From: Telmatobacter sp. DSM 110680
GTDB taxonomy: Bacteria; Acidobacteriota; Terriglobia; Terriglobales; Acidobacteriaceae
Length of the DNA stretch: 64,000 nucleotides
Assembly (NCBI RefSeq): GCF_039994875.1
Contig: NZ_CP121196.1
Coordinates: 5,084,001 to 5,148,000, forward strand
Direction of reading: 5' to 3'
The notes below the pieces were generated by a model that saw only the letters and a program-made list of their open reading frames with translations, did not search any database and was not told the DNA's origin. Of this stretch, positions 45,645 to 54,153 are shown piece after piece. Position 1 is the stretch's first letter, and each line of letters begins with the position of its first letter. The position numbers and the translations under genes were made by a program.

Positions 45645-46838
45645 TTAGTGCATCAGCGGCCGGCTCGGGATCACCGATCGGCGCACCTTCATCTGGAGAA
45701 ACCACAATTCAAAATACCGATAGGAAAGCGCCGCCATCAGAACGGTCAGAGCAAAAGATGCGAAGATCCTCCCAAGAAACATGGGCGGCTCGTGGACGAA
45801 CGCATATGGGAAGGTGCCAAAAACCAAACGATGTGCGAACCCATGAAACACATATAAGCCGAAGGAGATTCGTCCAAGGTAAACGATCGCTCGAGGAATC
45901 AGATGTGCGTCAAGGCCTAGAAATGCAATGAGTGCGAGCACCGATCCAAGAGACGCCAGTGTGTACCCGCCGAGAATATGCCAGATCGTGGAGTGGGTAT
46001 AGGGAGGGCCGACTTTTGAATTTGGTCCGGAGTTGGCGAAAAACCAGCACATCCCACTCAGCACGAGGATCAGGATCCTACTCCAGATCGCTAGGCGAGG
46101 CAGTCGGCTGCGGAGAACGAGGCATAGCAATATGCCAGCTGCGAAACACTGAAATTGCACAAGTGGGTCAACCCAGGTGCGACCTCCATTTACACCCCGC
46201 ATGCTGAGGTAATAGAGCCTTCCGTTTGAAACAAGAATCAGGGCGGCGCAGATTGCAAAAAGAGTCCGGCGATTGAAGTATTTCAATATCCACGGCGCAA
46301 AAAGATAGAACTGCTCCTCGACCGATATGCTCCAGAGCACGGCCATGGGATTGTCGAGGCCCCCGTGTGCGGCGCACTGCCAAGCTCCCATGAAGATCAC
46401 ATACCAGCTTATTTCGACCAGATCGCCGCGGTTCCCGCCGGGCAATACAGCAATCAATGCGCCGAGCGCGAGACCGAGGTAATAGAGAGGCCAAATCCGC
46501 AAGATTCTCCGAAAGTAAAACTGCTTGACTTCGATCGTTCCTGTGCTTGAACGCTCGCGAAGTAGCAGTTCGCAGATAAGAAAAGCACTCAGCGTGAAGA
46601 AAAGGCTCAAGCCGAATATGGAAGCCTCGGCGCACCCGTAGTAGAGCGGGGCGAACCCATGCAGCAGTGAGTCAAGCCGTGCATTCGGCTGCGAAGGGAG
46701 CGTGTGTGAAAGAAAAACGAGGAAAAAAGCAAGGAACCGAACCGCGTCCAGTTCGGGGCGATAGTACCGCGCCGGCTTTTTATGAGGGTCGGGAGGATCG
46801 GAAAAACGACTCGACTCTGTTGGATCGAAGCCCTGAAT
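45645..46838 (-). CDS. Acyltransferase family 3 (OafA/YrhL type), start codon unclear
   Basis: About 397 residues. Near the N-terminus YRPELDAVRFLAFFLVFLSH gives the Arg and His of the acyltransferase-3 active site, followed by some ten membrane spans (SIFGLSLFFTLSAFLIC, LWSISVEEQFYLFAPWI, ISFGLYVFHGFAHRL). The family moves O-acetyl or other acyl groups onto exported sugars. There is no in-frame ATG, GTG or TTG between the tRNA-Leu gene and the first motif. The frame is open right through the tRNA (a GTG at 46928 lies in its acceptor arm). I mark the ATT at 46838 because AAGGGG stands six bases upstream, but it is only a candidate; a truncated 5' end or an unseen frameshift is equally possible. 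Confidence 0.7.
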   Translation of the reverse strand: MQGFDPTESSRFSDPPDPHKKPARYYRPELDAVRFLAFFLVFLSHTLPSQPNARLDSLLHGFAPLYYGCAEASIFGLSLFFTLSAFLICELLLRERSSTGTIEVKQFYFRRILRIWPLYYLGLALGALIAVLPGGNRGDLVEISWYVIFMGAWQCAAHGGLDNPMAVLWSISVEEQFYLFAPWILKYFNRRTLFAICAALILVSNGRLYYLSMRGVNGGRTWVDPLVQFQCFAAGILLCLVLRSRLPRLAIWSRILILVLSGMCWFFANSGPNSKVGPPYTHSTIWHILGGYTLASLGSVLALIAFLGLDAHLIPRAIVYLGRISFGLYVFHGFAHRLVFGTFPYAFVHEPPMFLGRIFASFALTVLMAALSYRYFELWFLQMKVRRSVIPSRPLMH

Positions 46839-46849
46839 CGGATTCCCCT

Positions 46850-46934
46850 TGGTGCGAAAGGAGGGACTCGAACCCTCATGGATTGCTCCGCCAGATCCTA
46901 AGTCTGGTGCGTCTGCCAATTCCGCCACTTTCGC
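46850..46934 (-). tRNA. tRNA-Leu (anticodon UAG)
   Basis: An 85-base gene with encoded CCA. The acceptor stem is GCGAAAG with CTTTCGC, discriminator A. The anticodon stem CCAGA/TCTGG encloses the loop CTTAGGA, giving anticodon TAG (reads CUA). A long variable arm (class II, as leucine tRNAs have) and the T-arm GAGGG-TTCGAGT-CCCTC follow. The acyltransferase-3 frame begins immediately downstream. Confidence 0.96.
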
Positions 46935-46989
46935 GCTGATGCCAATTTAGCATTTCTGGCGTTATAGGGATGATGCCTCACTAACCAAT

Positions 46990-47820
46990 CTATTTCAAAC
47001 CATAGAATCGGGCGCAGTTGCCACCCAGCAGGGCCTCCAGGTGTTGTGAGGGCAAATCTTTCGCGTATTGCATGACCAGGCCCATGGTATCGCTGTAACC
47101 GGCGGATAGAGTGCACACGGGCCAGTCGGAGCCGATCATCAGGCGCTCCGTTCCGAAGGCATCGAAGACGACGTCAAGGTGACGGCGGAAGTCTTCCGGC
47201 TTCCACTGTTTCCAGCGAGCCTCGGTAACCATGCCGGACAACTTGCACCACACATTTTCGAACTTTGCGAGAGTACGGATCTCGCGAGCCCAAGGCTCTA
47301 TGAGGCCGTCGGCAATGCCTGGCTTGGCAATGTGGTCGAGTACAAATCGCTGCCGCGGAAACTCCTGCACGAGCTGCACTGCGATGGGCAGGTGGCGCGG
47401 ATGGAGCAGCAGGTCGTAGGTAAGCCCATGATCGGCCAGCCGTGCGATTCCGCGGCGAAAATTGGGGCGCAGCATGAACCGGTCGTCAGGTTCGTCCTGA
47501 AGGATATGGCGCACTCCAACAAGTTTTGGTTGACTAGCCAGCTGCTTCAGCATGACCGGCAATTCCTGCGAGCAAAGGTCGACCCACCCGACAACTCCCT
47601 TAATGAAATTGTCCTGGTTGGCTAATTCAAGCAGCCAGAAGGTCTCATCCAGATCCTGGCGTGCCTGCACTGCGATTGAACCCTCGAACCCGTTGGCATC
47701 CAGGAGCGGCTTTAAGTCGCTCGGAAGGAAATCGCGCTTCAGTTCCGGCATCGCATCGCTGATCCAGCCATATTCGGCGGGGCTGTATTTCCAGAAGTGC
47801 TGGTGTGCATCGATTCTCAT
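46990..47820 (-). CDS. Amidohydrolase-2 family protein, L-fuconolactonase-like
   Basis: A 276-residue TIM-barrel hydrolase. The N-terminal metal motif is IDAHQHFWKY (His6 and His8), a conserved GVVGWVDL strand follows, then RFVLDHIAKP (His), ENVWCKLSGM, and the C-terminal catalytic Asp in MIGSDWPVC. This set is typical of the COG3618 group, which opens sugar lactones such as L-fucono- or L-rhamnono-1,4-lactone. No signal peptide, so cytoplasmic. No fucose or rhamnose pathway genes are adjacent, so the exact lactone is unproven. It is divergent from the S9 peptidase gene, 71 bp away. Confidence 0.86.
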   Translation of the reverse strand: MRIDAHQHFWKYSPAEYGWISDAMPELKRDFLPSDLKPLLDANGFEGSIAVQARQDLDETFWLLELANQDNFIKGVVGWVDLCSQELPVMLKQLASQPKLVGVRHILQDEPDDRFMLRPNFRRGIARLADHGLTYDLLLHPRHLPIAVQLVQEFPRQRFVLDHIAKPGIADGLIEPWAREIRTLAKFENVWCKLSGMVTEARWKQWKPEDFRRHLDVVFDAFGTERLMIGSDWPVCTLSAGYSDTMGLVMQYAKDLPSQHLEALLGGNCARFYGLK

Positions 47821-47891
47821 GATTCAATCCCGTAAACACTCGTATCCAGACGCCATGCTAACCCCTGCGGTCAGACAGGTATAGTGCTGAT

Positions 47892-50003
47892 ATGCGTCTC
47901 CAATTTCGATTGTCTGTTTTGGCGATTTCCTTCTTCAATGCTGCAGCCTTTTTGCAAGCTCAAAGTCCCAAGCCCACCATCACTCTTGACGAGTTTCTCA
48001 ACACCACGGCGATCGTCGGAACGAGCCTTTCGCCGGACGGCTCCGCCGCAGTCATCGCGACTGAAACGCCTGACTGGAAGGCCAGCTCGAACCGCCATGA
48101 CCTCTGGCTATGGACAGCGCAGGGTGGGTTGAAGCCGTTGACTCACTCTGGGACTGACGATCAGCCCCATTGGAGCCCCGATGGCAAATGGATTGCATTC
48201 GTGTCGGAGCGACCACCCGCCGGGTCAGTGGACGGCAACGGCGACGCGGAAGCAACGAAAGCGAGCCGCATCTGGCTCATCTCGGCATCGGGAGGAGAAG
48301 CGCTTCCGCTGTACAACGAGAAGCTCGATGTACACGCATTTGCATGGTCGCAAGACAGCTCGTCGATCTACTTCTCGGCCAAGGCGCCGCTTACGCACGA
48401 ACAGGAAGACGAGCAGAAGGACACATGGAAGGATGTTGTCCGGTGGCGCGAGCAATACAGGGGCGATGTGTTGCTGAAGCTGGCGATCGCTCCCGCGCTG
48501 GCTCGCGCAATTGCGGTATCTGATGCGGGAGCAGTCCCTACAGCAGCCAAAGCCGACGCCGAGCCGTCATCGAAACTGGCTACCGGTGCAGAGACCATCG
48601 CAAAGAGCGATCTTGCGATCAGCGAGATTGCGCCGGCTCCTGATGGCAAACAGATTGCGTTTATCACGGAGCCCATTCATAAGCGAATTGAAAATCCGGC
48701 GGACTACGAGATTTTTCTGGTAGCAGCAAGCGGCGGCGACGCTAAACCGATCACGCACAACCAGGCAATGGAATCGAACTTGCATTGGTCACCGGATGGA
48801 CATTGGATCTACTTCGCAGTGAATGCGGGGAACGGGTCGCTGGACGGGAAATATCGCGATGTGCAGGGGCGGCTTTATCGGATCGACGCTGCTTCGGGGA
48901 AGACCGAGCGACTTGGCGCATCCTTCGACGGGTCGTTTGATCAGTACACGTTGCTCGCCGACGGTCGCGAATTGGCGCTGGGACTGAAGGGCACGGAAAC
49001 TCAGGTTTATCTGATCGAGGGAGAGAAGGCGACAAAGTTGCCTGGAATGGCGGGCAGCTATGCGGGATTGGATCCCGCGCATGGTTCTAATTCTCTGCTA
49101 GTGCGCTTCTCCACGATCAACGATCCGCAGCAGGTCTACCTCGCTTCAGATCCAATGCAAACCGACAAACTGAAAAAACTTACCGACTTTAATCCCATTT
49201 TCGCGGAGCGGGCACAACCGGAGTTTCAACCTTACACTTGGAAATCCGACGACGGGCACACAGTGGAAGGTGTGTTGATCTTCCCTCCGGGCAAGAAGGA
49301 TGCGAAGCATCTGCGCATGTTGACCCTGATTCACGGCGGTCCGGCGGATGCTGATGGGAATCGATTCGGCGCTGACTGGTACGACTGGGCCACCTTCGCT
49401 GCGGATAACGGGTGGCTGGTATTCCGGCCAAACTATCGAGGCTCGACAGGATACGGAGACGAGTTCATGCTCGGGATCGAGCCGCATCTCGTATCGAAAC
49501 CGGGGCGCGATATTCTCACCGGCGTCGATGCGCTGGTGAAAGAAGGCTATGCCGATCCGGATCACCTCGCGATAGGCGGCTATAGCTACGGTGGTTATAT
49601 GACGAACTGGCTGATCACACAGACGACGCGGTTCAAGTCCGCCGTGACCGGAGCGGGCGCAGTGGAGCACGCAGCGAACTGGGGCAACGACGACGAGACG
49701 TGGGACGATGCCTGGTATCTTGGTGGGCGCCCCTGGGAGAATCCGAAGCTGTATCAGGATGAAGCTGCAATATTTCAATTCGACAAGGTGAAGACGCCCA
49801 CTCATCTTGTGCAAGGGGGCGCGGATATTCGCGTGAGCTACCTGGAAGGCGAGACGATGGAGCGTGCGTTGCAGTCGCTTGGTATTCCGCACACGTTCCT
49901 GGTGTTTCCCGGAGAGGGGCACAGCCTCGACAAGAATCCCTGGCATGGCTACATCAAGCTGCGCGAGGAGATTAAGTGGCTGGAGAAGTACGACAAACAG
50001 TGA
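47892..50003 (+). CDS. Secreted S9-family prolyl oligopeptidase-type peptidase
   Basis: A 703-residue protein with a signal peptide (VLAISFFNAAAFLQAQ). Residues 35-440 form the beta-propeller with TolB/WD-like blades (LSPDGSAAVIA, WSPDGKWIAFVSERP, WSPDGHWIYFAVN). The C-terminal alpha/beta hydrolase has Ser565 in GGYSYGGYMTNW, Asp645 in GGADIRVSY and His677 in GEGHSLD, the full S9 triad. It is most like dipeptidyl aminopeptidase/acylaminoacyl-peptidase enzymes and should cleave short peptides in the periplasm or outside. The gene stands alone. Confidence 0.93.
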   Translation: MRLQFRLSVLAISFFNAAAFLQAQSPKPTITLDEFLNTTAIVGTSLSPDGSAAVIATETPDWKASSNRHDLWLWTAQGGLKPLTHSGTDDQPHWSPDGKWIAFVSERPPAGSVDGNGDAEATKASRIWLISASGGEALPLYNEKLDVHAFAWSQDSSSIYFSAKAPLTHEQEDEQKDTWKDVVRWREQYRGDVLLKLAIAPALARAIAVSDAGAVPTAAKADAEPSSKLATGAETIAKSDLAISEIAPAPDGKQIAFITEPIHKRIENPADYEIFLVAASGGDAKPITHNQAMESNLHWSPDGHWIYFAVNAGNGSLDGKYRDVQGRLYRIDAASGKTERLGASFDGSFDQYTLLADGRELALGLKGTETQVYLIEGEKATKLPGMAGSYAGLDPAHGSNSLLVRFSTINDPQQVYLASDPMQTDKLKKLTDFNPIFAERAQPEFQPYTWKSDDGHTVEGVLIFPPGKKDAKHLRMLTLIHGGPADADGNRFGADWYDWATFAADNGWLVFRPNYRGSTGYGDEFMLGIEPHLVSKPGRDILTGVDALVKEGYADPDHLAIGGYSYGGYMTNWLITQTTRFKSAVTGAGAVEHAANWGNDDETWDDAWYLGGRPWENPKLYQDEAAIFQFDKVKTPTHLVQGGADIRVSYLEGETMERALQSLGIPHTFLVFPGEGHSLDKNPWHGYIKLREEIKWLEKYDKQ

Positions 50004-50133
50004 ATCGTCAATACGATAGAAGCGGTCGCGTCTACGTGCCGGAAATTCGAAGGCATCAGGTTCGACACCTCGTACGTCCAACGATTGTGCTGAAGCCAGC
50101 TGCCTAAGTGGCGCATCCTATCTGCAGGGACCA

Positions 50134-51411
50134 ATGAATCCAGCGGTTGAACAAGCCCGTCATGTCGCCTTCCAGCAGACGCTTCTGAGCGCCCGGCGCA
50201 CCATGCTGATGAGCGAGATTTTGAAGCTCGCCATCGACAGTTTTCGCGCCAGCAAGCTGCGCTTTGCGTTGACGGCGCTGGGAATGGTGATTGGTACAGC
50301 GTCGGTGATCCTGGTGGTGACCATCGGGCTCACAGGACGGCAGTTCATTTTGAATGAGATCCAGAAGATTGGCACGAACGAGATCGAGGTCGAGTATTCA
50401 GGTGGCGGAGCTGTCGGCGCGGAGAAGGTGCAATACAACGACTTCCTGACGCGCGAGGATGAGAAGGCCGTGCTGGCGCAGGTACCAAGCGTGGTGGCAT
50501 CGTCCCCGGTGCTGGAGTCGCACGACCGCATCAGCTTTGGTGGCGGCGTGGTGAAGGATACGTTGGCGCTAGGAGTCAGTCCGCAATACAAGGATGTGCG
50601 CAATCTGATTGTGCTCTCCGGTCGTTTTTTTGACGAACAAGACGAAACCGCGCACATGAAGGTAGCTGTCGTGACTGTACCGTTTGCGCGCGACATGTTT
50701 GGCAGTGAAGACGCAGCTCTCGGCAAGGAGTTCACCATCCAGGGAATTCCTTTTATGATCGTCGGAACTTTCAAAGAGAGCGTCGACACTTTTGGCGAGA
50801 CAGAAATTGCGGACGAAACCATTCTGATTCCCTTCTCAGTCGCGCGATATTTCACCGGAACCGATGACGTGAAGCAGCTTTATTTCACTATTCGGAGCAT
50901 GGATGAGGTTCCCGATGCTACGCGCGAAATCCATGACGTGATTCAGGCTCGCCATAAAGCGAATTCGGTCTACAAGACATTCGACCTGCGCGAACTTCTC
51001 GCGATGGCTGATCGGATTTCGATAGCGCTGATCGTAGTGCTGGTGCTGGTTGCGGCGGTAACGCTGGCGGTGGGCGGCGTGGGAATTATGAACATTATGC
51101 TGGCGAATGTGCGCGCGCGCATTCGGGAGATCGGCATTCGCAAGGCTCTTGGAGCTACATATCGCGAAATCAAACTACAGTTTCTGGCGGAGGCCGTGAT
51201 CATTTCGCTCACTGGCGGACTAATCGGATGCGTGGCAGGGCTCGCGGTTCCGTTGTCGATTCGACTCCTCTCGGACTATCCACTTCCAGTGTCTATGTGG
51301 TCGGTGGTGATTGCACTGGCAGCGGCTACGGCAGTCGGCGTTGTGTTTGGCACGGTTCCCGCGACGCGCGCCGCGCAGATGGATCCGGTTGAGGCGCTCA
51401 AATATGAGTGA
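50134..51411 (+). CDS. FtsX/MacB-type ABC transporter permease, no ATPase nearby
   Basis: A 425-residue protein from an ATG with AGGGA five bases upstream (internal ATGs at 50203 and 50209 are alternatives). It has the MacB layout: helix 1 (RFALTALGMVIGTASVILVV, about residues 47-66), a periplasmic core domain (80-290), then three C-terminal helices with VGGVGIMNIMLANVRARIREIGIRKALG, the FtsX-like signature, and VPATRAAQMDPVEALKYE at the end. MacB-type permeases pass mechanical work from ATP hydrolysis across the membrane rather than moving a substrate through the bilayer. No ATPase or membrane-fusion protein gene flanks it, so it is an orphan permease, or its partner lies elsewhere. Confidence 0.9.
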   Translation: MNPAVEQARHVAFQQTLLSARRTMLMSEILKLAIDSFRASKLRFALTALGMVIGTASVILVVTIGLTGRQFILNEIQKIGTNEIEVEYSGGGAVGAEKVQYNDFLTREDEKAVLAQVPSVVASSPVLESHDRISFGGGVVKDTLALGVSPQYKDVRNLIVLSGRFFDEQDETAHMKVAVVTVPFARDMFGSEDAALGKEFTIQGIPFMIVGTFKESVDTFGETEIADETILIPFSVARYFTGTDDVKQLYFTIRSMDEVPDATREIHDVIQARHKANSVYKTFDLRELLAMADRISIALIVVLVLVAAVTLAVGGVGIMNIMLANVRARIREIGIRKALGATYREIKLQFLAEAVIISLTGGLIGCVAGLAVPLSIRLLSDYPLPVSMWSVVIALAAATAVGVVFGTVPATRAAQMDPVEALKYE

Positions 51412-51559
51412 CGAGCAGAAGTCCGAATCGGAACCTAGCGCGGAAGAACAGTCGAAGGGACTCAATCTCACACTGGCTTACAGCCTGCTGGCATTTGCGA
51501 TCGTTGCAGCACTCTGCATAGCTCTCTTTATCGTGATGCCGTTTTACCATCGGCGCTGA
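51404..51559 (+). CDS. Small single-span membrane protein
   Basis: A 51-residue protein whose ATG lies eight bases inside the permease stop, so translation is coupled. The first 24 residues are acidic and polar (MSDEQKSESEPSAEEQSKGL), then one hydrophobic span follows (about 25-46, LAYSLLAFAIVAALCIALFI) and a short basic tail. No known family. By position it may be an accessory of the FtsX-type permease. Confidence 0.55.
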   Translation: MSDEQKSESEPSAEEQSKGLNLTLAYSLLAFAIVAALCIALFIVMPFYHRR

Positions 51560-51598
51560 CCCGGCTAAAGACAAGGCCTGATTTTGTAACGACAATCG

Positions 51599-51614
51599 CA
51601 CGGCTGAAGCCGTG
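51599..51614. repeat. Intergenic palindrome
   Basis: CACGGCTGAAGCCGTG: CACGGCT and AGCCGTG are exact complements around GA. It lies 39 bp past the small membrane protein gene and 35 bp before the next gene's end. No T-run follows, so it is not an obvious terminator. Its look is that of short dispersed intergenic palindromes, but only one copy is in this window. Confidence 0.4.
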
Positions 51615-51648
51615 TCCCTTCAAAGAATTGAGAAAAGTCTACGATCTT

Positions 51649-52020
51649 TCAGGGATGCCGTGCGGCCGTACCGACCGGCTCTCCCTCAATAACTCCATCT
51701 GCGGCGGCAGCCAACTTTTTTGATTTCCGGTAGACATTTGCAACTGCAAGTGTCCATAGCGGAACGAAGTCGACTCCGGGAACCAGCTTCGCCAGAAATG
51801 AAGGGGCAAACTCCCAGTGCCAGCCAAGCAGGAAGCTGAGCGCACCGGCCATGCCCAGGTCGAGTGCATCGTCGGCGGGCGATGCCGCACCCTCAACGAA
51901 CAGCGGAAAGATTGCTATCTGAACGAGGTCAGCAATGATCGCTAAAGCGAGCGCTGCCCGCATCCGATTTCCTGGAGCGATGCTGGCCGCGCCTTTGTCT
52001 AATTCCAGTTGAGATTGCAT
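51649..52020 (-). CDS. Small integral membrane protein of unknown function
   Basis: A 123-residue protein with about three hydrophobic segments: MRAALALAIIADLVQIAIFP (20-39), LGMAGALSFLLGWHWEFAPSF (54-74) and DFVPLWTLAVANVY (83-96), then a charged tail. I recognise no family. The frame is well defined, with GAGAGGAGGG about five to fourteen bases upstream of the ATG at 2020 of the 52-kb stretch. Its stop lies 35 bp beyond the palindrome, convergent with the FtsX operon. Confidence 0.55.
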   Translation of the reverse strand: MQSQLELDKGAASIAPGNRMRAALALAIIADLVQIAIFPLFVEGAASPADDALDLGMAGALSFLLGWHWEFAPSFLAKLVPGVDFVPLWTLAVANVYRKSKKLAAAADGVIEGEPVGTAARHP

Positions 52021-52168
52021 TGCGGCCCTCCTCTCAATATTAGACGTGAATGGTGCACGAAGGGGTTCCCATGATCGGAAGTGGTTTTGCCTTTAGATGA
52101 CAGGGACCACCACTTTCGAGGATGGTCGGACGTTTTATGATCGTCGCTGATGAGATGAGGGTCAAGAC

Positions 52169-53002
52169 ATGGTGACGCAGGCAGAGAAGGGGATGTTATT
52201 CAAGGCGCTGCACGAGCGCAAGCAGCCATTTGTTATCGGCAATCCGTGGGACGCGGGGTCGGCGCGCATTCTCACCAGCTTGAAATATGAGGCATTGTCG
52301 ACTACCAGCGCGGGGCTGGCCTTTTCACTGGGGCGCAAAGATGGAACCGCGTCGGTGAGTCGAGCGGAAGCGCTGGAGAATGCGAAGAGCATTGTGGAAG
52401 CGACAGATCTGCCGGTTGCTGCTGATCTTGAAAACGGATATGGGCACGCGCCGGAAGACGCCGCGGAGACCATTCGTCTGGCGGCCAAAGCTGGGCTGGT
52501 CGGTGGATCGATTGAAGATGCCACTGGCGACGCTGCGAAACCGATCTATGAATTTGAGCACGCGGTGGAGCGGATCGCCGCCGCCTCGGAAGCGGCGAAG
52601 ACGTTGCAGTTCCCTTTCATGCTGGTGGCACGGGCGGAGAACTACCTTCATGAACGGCCGGATCTGGACGATACGATTCGGCGCCTGCAGGCATTCGAGA
52701 AAGCAGGGGCGTCGGCGCTGTATGCACCCGGCCTGACGCAACCGGAAGATATCCGGACTGTATGTGCCTCCGTTTCTAACCCGGTGAATGTGCTGATGGG
52801 ATTGAAGGGCGCGCCGCGACTGACCGTTGCGCAACTCGGCGATCTGGGAGTAAGGCGAATCAGCATCGGATCAGGCTTTAGCCGGGCTGCGTTGACGGCC
52901 TTTCTACATGCCGCCCGCGAAGTGATTGAGGATGGAACGTTTGGGTTTGCAGACGAGACACTGTATATCTCGGAGTTGACCGCAATGTTTGGTAATTCCT
53001 AG
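52169..53002 (+). CDS. Isocitrate lyase/PEP mutase-family enzyme
   Basis: A 277-residue TIM-barrel protein. It has the ICL/PEPM pattern: FVIGNPWDAGSARIL, STTSAGLAFSLG, VAADLENGYGHAPEDAAETI (metal-binding Asp and Glu), GGSIEDATGD and VARAENYL, then a helical C-terminus. The Lys-Lys-Cys-Gly-His signature of true isocitrate lyase is absent, so it is one of the related carboxy-phosphonoenolpyruvate-, oxaloacetate- or methylisocitrate-type lyases; which one is not decided. No signal peptide. The gene stands alone, opposite in orientation to the preceding membrane protein. Confidence 0.85.
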   Translation: MVTQAEKGMLFKALHERKQPFVIGNPWDAGSARILTSLKYEALSTTSAGLAFSLGRKDGTASVSRAEALENAKSIVEATDLPVAADLENGYGHAPEDAAETIRLAAKAGLVGGSIEDATGDAAKPIYEFEHAVERIAAASEAAKTLQFPFMLVARAENYLHERPDLDDTIRRLQAFEKAGASALYAPGLTQPEDIRTVCASVSNPVNVLMGLKGAPRLTVAQLGDLGVRRISIGSGFSRAALTAFLHAAREVIEDGTFGFADETLYISELTAMFGNS

Positions 53003-53345
53003 CGCATATGAAGGTGTGTTCGATCGAGATTGCGAATGTCTCAATGCGGATGAAGGTTACTAAAGGACAGGCGAAGGAAAAGAGTAGTAACACCGGGGGG
53101 GGAGGGGGTGGCCTTCTTTGTCGCAGCCTCGCGAACCTCGTATGATTCCTGACGCGGAGATCTTGCACATGCATTCATTGTGCGCCGGCGAGGGATAATT
53201 GCCTGCAAAGTGTGTGGGACAATTTGTCGTTTAGATGCTGCCGTTTAGAAGACTTCCGGAGAAACACATGTTGACGGCGCCGGAATGCTAATCGCGAGGT
53301 AGGGATATTTTGAGTCTGCTGAGTTGATGCAAAGGTGATGTCACT
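53003..53345. other. Intergenic region with a G-rich tract
   Basis: About 340 bp with no supported gene. The only notable element is the run of eight G, A, five G, T, GG at 53095-53110. It may form unusual DNA structure or be a slippage-prone site; I see no gene phase-varied by it. The channel gene promoter should lie near 53220-53330. Confidence 0.4.
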
Positions 53346-53915
53346 ATGAGCAAGAGGAGCATGAGTCCAGCACGCCTCGAGGCCTTCTCGGATGGTGTGA
53401 TCGCGGTGATCATCACCATCATGGTGCTGGAATTGAAGGTGCCCGGGCCAGATGGCGTAGCGGGTGTGCGCGCGGTGCTGCCTACCTTGTTTCTTTATTT
53501 GCTAACCTTTGTGCAGATCGGGATCTACTGGGTCAACCATCACTACCTTGTCGACGAGGTGGAGACGGTGAGTCATGGGATTTTGTGGGCTAACTTGATT
53601 TTTCTTTTCTGCCTTTCGCTGTTTCCTTTTGCCACGGATTGGATCGGCGTGAAAGGGCTGACGTCATTCAATACCGCTCTCTACGCAACCGTCAGCATTT
53701 TTCCAGGACTGAGCTACATGGGACTATGGAGCCAAATACGAGCGCAGAGTACGGCACCGGAACATGCAACATGGGGCAAGCAAATTGCCTCTGTTGCGCT
53801 TTATCTGGCAGCGATTCCGGCTGCTTATTACAAACCTGCTGCCTCGCTGGCGTTGATTGGAGTGGTTGCGATCCTGTGGCTGCTGCCGCCGAAGGTTGAG
53901 GCATCTTCGAATTGA
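53346..53915 (+). CDS. TMEM175-family potassium channel-like protein
   Basis: A 189-residue protein with six membrane spans. Helix 1 holds the family signature RLEAFSDGVIAVIITIMVLE (residues 10-29): the FSD motif and the pore-lining Ile/Leu/Thr positions of bacterial TMEM175. HHYLVDEVETVSHGILWANL also matches the family. Bacterial members form tetrameric K+ channels of one six-helix repeat per subunit, whereas the animal lysosomal form has two. It stands alone, and its neighbours give no regulatory hint. Confidence 0.88.
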   Translation: MSKRSMSPARLEAFSDGVIAVIITIMVLELKVPGPDGVAGVRAVLPTLFLYLLTFVQIGIYWVNHHYLVDEVETVSHGILWANLIFLFCLSLFPFATDWIGVKGLTSFNTALYATVSIFPGLSYMGLWSQIRAQSTAPEHATWGKQIASVALYLAAIPAAYYKPAASLALIGVVAILWLLPPKVEASSN

Positions 53916-53983
53916 GATATCGCCTCGCCCTTCGAGGCTCAATTCGCGTTGGTCAGGAATTGTCGCATCCGCCGAAAAAGCAG

Positions 53984-54051
53984 ATCCTTCACTCCGCTTA
54001 ACCCCATGGACACACGTGTCCACGGGGCCCCCAAAGCGCTCCGTTCAGGAT
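53984..54051. repeat. REP-like imperfect hairpin element
   Basis: A 68-base stem-loop. The core is CCCC-A-TGGACAC (54002-54013), AC, GTGTCCA-C-GGGG (54016-54027), with outer arms ATCCT (53984-53988) and AGGAT (54047-54051). It lies between the convergent channel and ADOP genes. Its size and structure are those of bacterial repetitive extragenic palindromes; only one copy is visible here. Confidence 0.45.
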
Positions 54052-54153
54052 GACAAGTGAAGACTAGAGGTAAGCGAGCCCGGGGGCAGCCGGTAACAGA
54101 TGGAACGAATTTTCTATCCTGAGATGCGGCGTTGCATTTCGATGAGCGCGCTG

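Noticed and set aside
46839..46928. Extension of the acyltransferase to the GTG within the tRNA-Leu
   Set aside because: The peptide it would add is simply the translated tRNA sequence, a common gene-calling artefact; the tRNA folds perfectly.
53095..53110. G-rich run as a G-quadruplex or phase-variation tract
   Set aside because: It is intergenic, with no reading frame or promoter spacing clearly dependent on its length; structure is possible but unsupported.
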